Positions 60,358 to 64,000 of a stretch of DNA of 64,000 bases are shown in pieces. The stretch is taken from positions 10,365,766-10,429,765 of the forward strand of contig CM055737.1 of the NCBI GenBank assembly GCA_029465975.1, in the 5' to 3' direction. Source of the stretch: Dallia pectoralis (Eukaryota > Chordata > Actinopteri > Esociformes > Umbridae). Position 1 is the first letter of the stretch. Every line of letters starts with the position of its first letter. Below the pieces are notes generated by a model. The model was not told where the DNA came from and did no database searches. It saw only the letters and a list, made by a program, of their open reading frames with translations. The position numbers and the translations under genes were made by a program.

Positions 60358-61450
60358 AGAGGCGATAGGGTCAGAGCTTTAGGGGTGCTGAGCACCCAAT
60401 GAGCCTCACTGCCACCACCCACCCACTTTTCACACAAAAACAAAAATGTCTATTGAAAATTAACAATCATTTTAACATTGGTTCAACTTACTCAAAAATC
60501 CAGATTTTTTTCAAATCCTTTCAGAGCACCAGCTTATTGTGAGAGTTCACACAACATATTTCATAATATTAGCTACTGCATGTGGAATTTTACAATTAAA
60601 ATGTTGAAGTTTAGCTGAAAATAAATTTTAAAAAATATTCAAAAGGTTGAGACTTCTGGTAATGGGGAATTGAACCCGGGTCCTATGATCCACAGCCAAG
60701 AGCTGTAACCCACTACTCCAAACAGGGATATTACAATAAGGAAAAAAAACAGGTGATGACTGCGTTTGAGGCGGGTGGTGGGCCGACCGTCCTGGAGTAC
60801 CGGCCGTTCTGTAATTCTCTAGATCACACAGATGGCCCTGGCACCCACTACACAGGTGCGCACTACACAGGTACGCAGTTTATTTGTCGCGCTGCTGTTT
60901 TTCTTTCACGCTCTAGCAGTTAATAAACAGAACTGCATGCGTCTTGCAGAAGAACATTATAACCGACGTTACTTCTCTCCGTTTATGACTATGGACGAGT
61001 CACCCACCCAGGTCCTGTGCTACTCCCCAGCGGAATAAATAAACACTTATTATAGGTGTACCATGGTGATTCAGAATACTGACTCCAGTACTCACCGATA
61101 TGGTAAAAGGTGTGACACAGCTTTGGAGCAACTTAGTTGATTGACAACACTACATAACGGGTTGTCACTCTGCGTGTGTTTCACGCTGGATGCGTTTCGT
61201 GCTGAGCGGTGCAGGTAGAGAGGACAAGTAGAATAGGAGAGGACGACACCATTTGCTAAGCGGGGGTGTTTTTCATCCTTAACACATACATTTTAAACCA
61301 CAAACTACGGCGTAGATTTTGGATATTTAACCTTGTCAAAGACAAACAAAAATGTTAGAATAACAACATTTCTTACTCCAAGTTTTAGGGGTGCTGAGCT
61401 CCTTTTTAGGGGTGCTGAAGCACCCCTAAAAAGGGGCTTGCCTCGCCCCT
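60358..61450. mobile_element. DNA transposon remnant with AGGGGCGA-type inverted ends
   Basis: The left end AGAGGCGATAGGG is followed by ctttaggggtgctgagcacc; the inverse of the right end reads AGGGGCGAGGCAAGCCCC and then ttttaggggtgcttcagcac. This pair of termini defines about 1.1 kb. The word ggctggc lies beside both ends but is not exactly placed for a clean target duplication. The right end contains a small hairpin (aggggtgctgaagcacccct). No transposase is visible, and a tRNA-like SINE piece sits inside. Confidence 0.65.
60650..60735 (-). mobile_element. tRNA-like sequence (SINE head) inside the DNA element
   Basis: On the minus strand CCCGGGTTCAATTCCCC is a good B box, and GGAGTAGTGGGTTACAGC fits a degraded A-box arm. 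The spacing suits a tRNA-derived SINE or tRNA pseudogene. No intact cloverleaf was confirmed by eye. Confidence 0.5.
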
Positions 61451-63453
61451 GATGGCTGGCCTATATGGTACAGAGGAGAATTTATCCTAAACAGTTGTTT
61501 CTTCTGGAATGTTAAAGTACAAGCATTTAAAAGAACTGTACCGGTACATCTTTTCAGGTCTACTAACTGAAATCCGCAAATATATGCTTTTTCCTCAAGA
61601 CAGAATTCTGTACATCGTTCAACCCAGAGATAATGTGCAGATAGTTTTAAATTATTTGGAGCAAAAAAAAATGTGTACATCATTTGACGCAGACATTCTT
61701 GCAAGCAAAAGCAGTCTTGTCCTATCACATTTTACCAGCGCAATCTCTACAAACAAAAAGTTTGTACTAGTGGCTTTCTAGTGAGTTTGTGAACTCGTCA
61801 TTCCTAGTAAACAGTCTGTTGAATACGCTGTAAAAACACTCCGGGGTCCACTCTGTCTCGTTGAACAGCACATTTGATTCATCGGAATTCCACCAGCCTT
61901 CTGCATCAACTCAAAACATGGACCTGATTGAACGAGAGAAGGACAAAGAAAACAACCGCCAGTCTCGCTCCTGTCACCACGGGGACAGGGGCAGACTTCC
62001 AACAGTTTGCCGGCGTCATTCACACAAGTTCTCCTTACCATTGTAGCTCTCACGTTCAGCCGATGTGTTGTCCAACTCCATAACTTCAAAGCACCAAATG
62101 AGTCATGCTCTTCTCTGCCAGTGCCTGAGGATGTCCGACTGATTGTGGCAGCCGAAACTGTAGCCTCGTCTCCCCCCTCTCCAAGTGAGTGGCGCTGCCT
62201 GGTTGTACAGAGGCATTTATGCTGTCCGTGTTACATCTGGCAGCCGTTCCAGGGCTGTGACTGGGTTGAGCTCAACTCAGGGCCTCACTGCCAGCTCTCG
62301 CTGCTCAACTCTTAAAGACACAGTGCGTTTTTTACCCCCATTCTTTCCCTGTTCACCACATAGCACCTAAACTAAACCAGAGTTCTGAGTGCCGCCCACA
62401 TCAGAACCCTCTCTGAGATCCTGCCCTGAGGTGATCCACCTCCTCCTCTGTGCAAACATATGGGGATGCAGGGTGCTAAAGTGGCACTACTGAGCAGAAA
62501 CACGCAGTAACTAATGGATTATACAAGATCAGCAGTGGATTTATGTTTTCAATTCCGTGGTCAACGGTTAACCAGTATTACTGCTTCTCATATAGTGGCA
62601 GCCATAGGCGACCCACAGGCCAAAACTGACCCACACAAGTTCTGTTTTTGTGCTCCAATATATACATGACATGTACAGTTATTTGGCTAAACAAACACTG
62701 TAAAATCTCCAGGAATTATTCATGTTTTTTTTAATTTTGTGTTTACACGAAATAAGCCATTACATGATCACGTTTCAATGTAATCGAGGTATGTTATTGT
62801 TTTATTATAACACAATGTGCATATACAAAAGGTTTGTTACGGTTATCCTAATTATAATTCCAACATCCCCAACAAATCACTCCGACAAAACATGTACTGT
62901 GGCTGAAACAAGTCTCTTGCCTCTGGGCAAGTTTGGAAAGTGAAAAACTAGAAAATGTTCTGACTGAAACCTCCAGGCAGTGGTAAAGGGAGGACAGTGG
63001 GACCGCTTCACCGATATTTCAGAAAGAGACGTTGTAGGATCTATGGTTGAGTTTCCCTGAGTCAGCACCATGCTGCCACCATCTGGGAAATGACTTAAAG
63101 GGACGTGGGGAAATTACAGTTTCACCGAGTCGCTCTGCGTGCCAAAAAACACATTCCTTGTGTCTCCATGGTTTAACTGCGTCGACCACACTAGCCAGAG
63201 AAAATTGGGAAAAATGGGTCCCTGTAATCGTGTACATGTATACGACAGTCAACAACAAAATCATCCTATTGTTGATTACTAAATCATATTTTAACAATTC
63301 AATTGTTGCAGATACAGCGTTTCTGTGGCGAATGTTTCAGAGTTTAAAGACGTCTGAATGTCTGACGAGTAAGGCCTAAGGTTTCCTCCCACAGCCTCGT
63401 GGAGTTACGCGTGTCAGTCTGGTCGGTCGGGAGCGGGTGGGGTTTCTACTCAC
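61451..63453. other. 2 kb of intron below the candidate exon, nothing recognised
   Basis: GC content rises somewhat at 61.9-62.5 kb. No exon with family similarity or transposon end was recognised. Confidence 0.5.
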
Positions 63454-63562
63454 TGTTGTGGTGTCCGAGGGCGTGGTTGTCTGTGGGTACTGTGAGGGTG
63501 TGGCGCAGTATCCACACCGTGATTGGCTCAACCCGACACTCCGGCAGCAGCAGCGGGTGAAT
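63454..63562 (-). CDS. Candidate upstream exon of dab2ip
   Basis: On the minus strand this 109-bp segment has a good branch-site word (actaac), a pyrimidine tract ending ctcctcag before 63562, and a donor ACA|GTGAGT at 63454. The frame from its first base is fully open: IHPLLLPECRVEPITVWILR, then HTLTVPTDNHALGHHN. It leaves in phase 1, exactly the phase in which the 41.08-kb dab2ip exon enters (the junction would make Lys, then IPPESMGRR). A second frame is also open, but its phase would not fit. I do not recognise the peptide from mammalian DAB2IP, so it may be a fish-specific 5' exon or a chance exon-like sequence. Confidence 0.4.
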
Positions 63563-63679
63563 CTGAGGAGTTAGTGAGAATAGTTACAGGTTTGGTCATA
63601 CTATCAAACACATGTGTGCAGCCACTGAAGAGCATTGAACGATCTGGCTTTCATAGGTTAACTCAACCTGTCTGCCGGG

Positions 63680-63815
63680 GTAGCCAAGTGACCTAGAGGT
63701 TAGAGAATCTGACCAGCAACCCTTAAGATGCTAGATTGAATAAGGCATGAGGAGAAAACAGAAAACTGCTGTTACCTCACTTAGCAAAAAGCAGTTACCC
63801 TAATTACACCACAGG
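63680..63815 (+). mobile_element. Degenerate tRNA-derived SINE
   Basis: The plus strand has agtgacctagaggttagaga (A-box-like), ccagcaacccttaagatgct and agattgaataagg (B-box-like), then ctcacttagcaaaaagcagt. This order and the last word fit a common salmonid-type SINE as I recall it. Both promoter boxes are decayed. Confidence 0.6.
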
Positions 63816-64000
63816 GATTTATCGTGGCAGCTCCCTTCACCTCTCCAATATGGAGCATTTTTTTCGTTCATGCTGGAAGCCAAATTTCAGTTAGACATTG
63901 TGTTCAGACTGAAAAAGAATCCACTGTTTCTCTTTTGTTACATTCAAATAAATAGAGGATGCCGTGGGTAGGAAATGTGGGGTGTGTTTTTAATTTCTTT

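Larger units (their letters stand above)
81..63562 (-). other. dab2ip: dab2ip gene region, partial (N-terminal, PH, C2 and start of RasGAP)
   Basis: Six exons spread over 41 kb on the minus strand (plus a seventh candidate at 63.5 kb) translate to one continuous DAB2IP-like protein with matching splice phases. DAB2IP is a cytoplasmic Ras GTPase-activating scaffold that switches off Ras and also acts in ASK1, TNF and PI3K signalling. Within the SynGAP family, exon peptides such as RSHESLLSPSSAVEVLDLSM and KLKTDNVFWGEHFEF are closer to DAB2IP than to RASAL2 or SYNGAP1, as I recall those proteins. Teleosts usually keep two copies (dab2ipa, dab2ipb) and I cannot say which this is. Intron sizes seen, from 5' to 3', are about 22.4 kb (if the 63.5-kb exon is real), 8.6 kb, 25.1 kb, 0.8 kb, 0.55 kb and 4.7 kb. 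The gene is cut by the left edge; its 5' end is not resolved. Confidence 0.93.

Noticed and set aside
60650..60735. Functional tRNA gene
   Set aside because: A B box is present, but the A-box arm and stem pairing are poor and it lies within a repeat.
61509..61781. Small protein-like frame at 61.5-61.8 kb
   Set aside because: No recognised family, splice sites or conserved pattern; length is within chance for AT-rich intron.

Overview
This is a piece of a vertebrate nuclear genome, most likely a ray-finned fish. It has conserved exons with GT-AG introns and a dense load of teleost-type repeats: a tRNA-derived SINE, a 5S-rRNA-derived SINE, Tc1-like and hAT DNA transposons, L2-like LINE pieces, a gypsy-like LTR element and many minisatellites. 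The repeat families resemble those of salmonid or pike lineages; that placement is inference from memory of repeat families.

Nearly the whole window is the minus strand of one gene, the Ras GTPase-activating protein gene dab2ip (DAB2IP/AIP1, SynGAP family). Reading right to left, the coding exons are 41084-40957 and 32387-32269 (N-terminus and start of the PH region), 7137-6984 and 6159-6061 (PH), 5511-4957 (C2) and 225-81 (start of the RasGAP domain, with the arginine-finger motif). All splice phases agree (0, 2, 0, 0, 0, then 1 leaving the window). A further candidate upstream exon lies at 63562-63454 and a candidate alternative first exon at 19476-19413. The rest of the GAP domain and the C-terminal half lie beyond the left edge; the canonical first exon is probably beyond the right edge. 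No other protein-coding host gene was found.

The introns are unusually rich in tandem repeats. I count at least sixteen separate minisatellites totalling roughly 13-14 kb, about a fifth of the window. The largest is a 23-bp array of about 3.6 kb at 22.8-26.4 kb. Several are nested in, or derived from, mobile elements. The 24-30-bp GATGGC-core array at 2.2-3.6 kb is the inside of a non-autonomous LTR element with two identical 370-bp LTRs and a TACCT target duplication. The 36-bp array at 43.4-44.0 kb has expanded from transposase sequence inside a Tc1-like element.

Other elements include an 848-bp near-palindromic transposon at 9.3-10.1 kb inside an old LINE, two hAT-type elements with 8-bp target duplications (15.7-16.5 kb and 36.95-38.36 kb), and an inverted-terminus element at 60.36-61.45 kb. 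Regions not named below looked like ordinary AT-rich intron sequence with nothing I could support.
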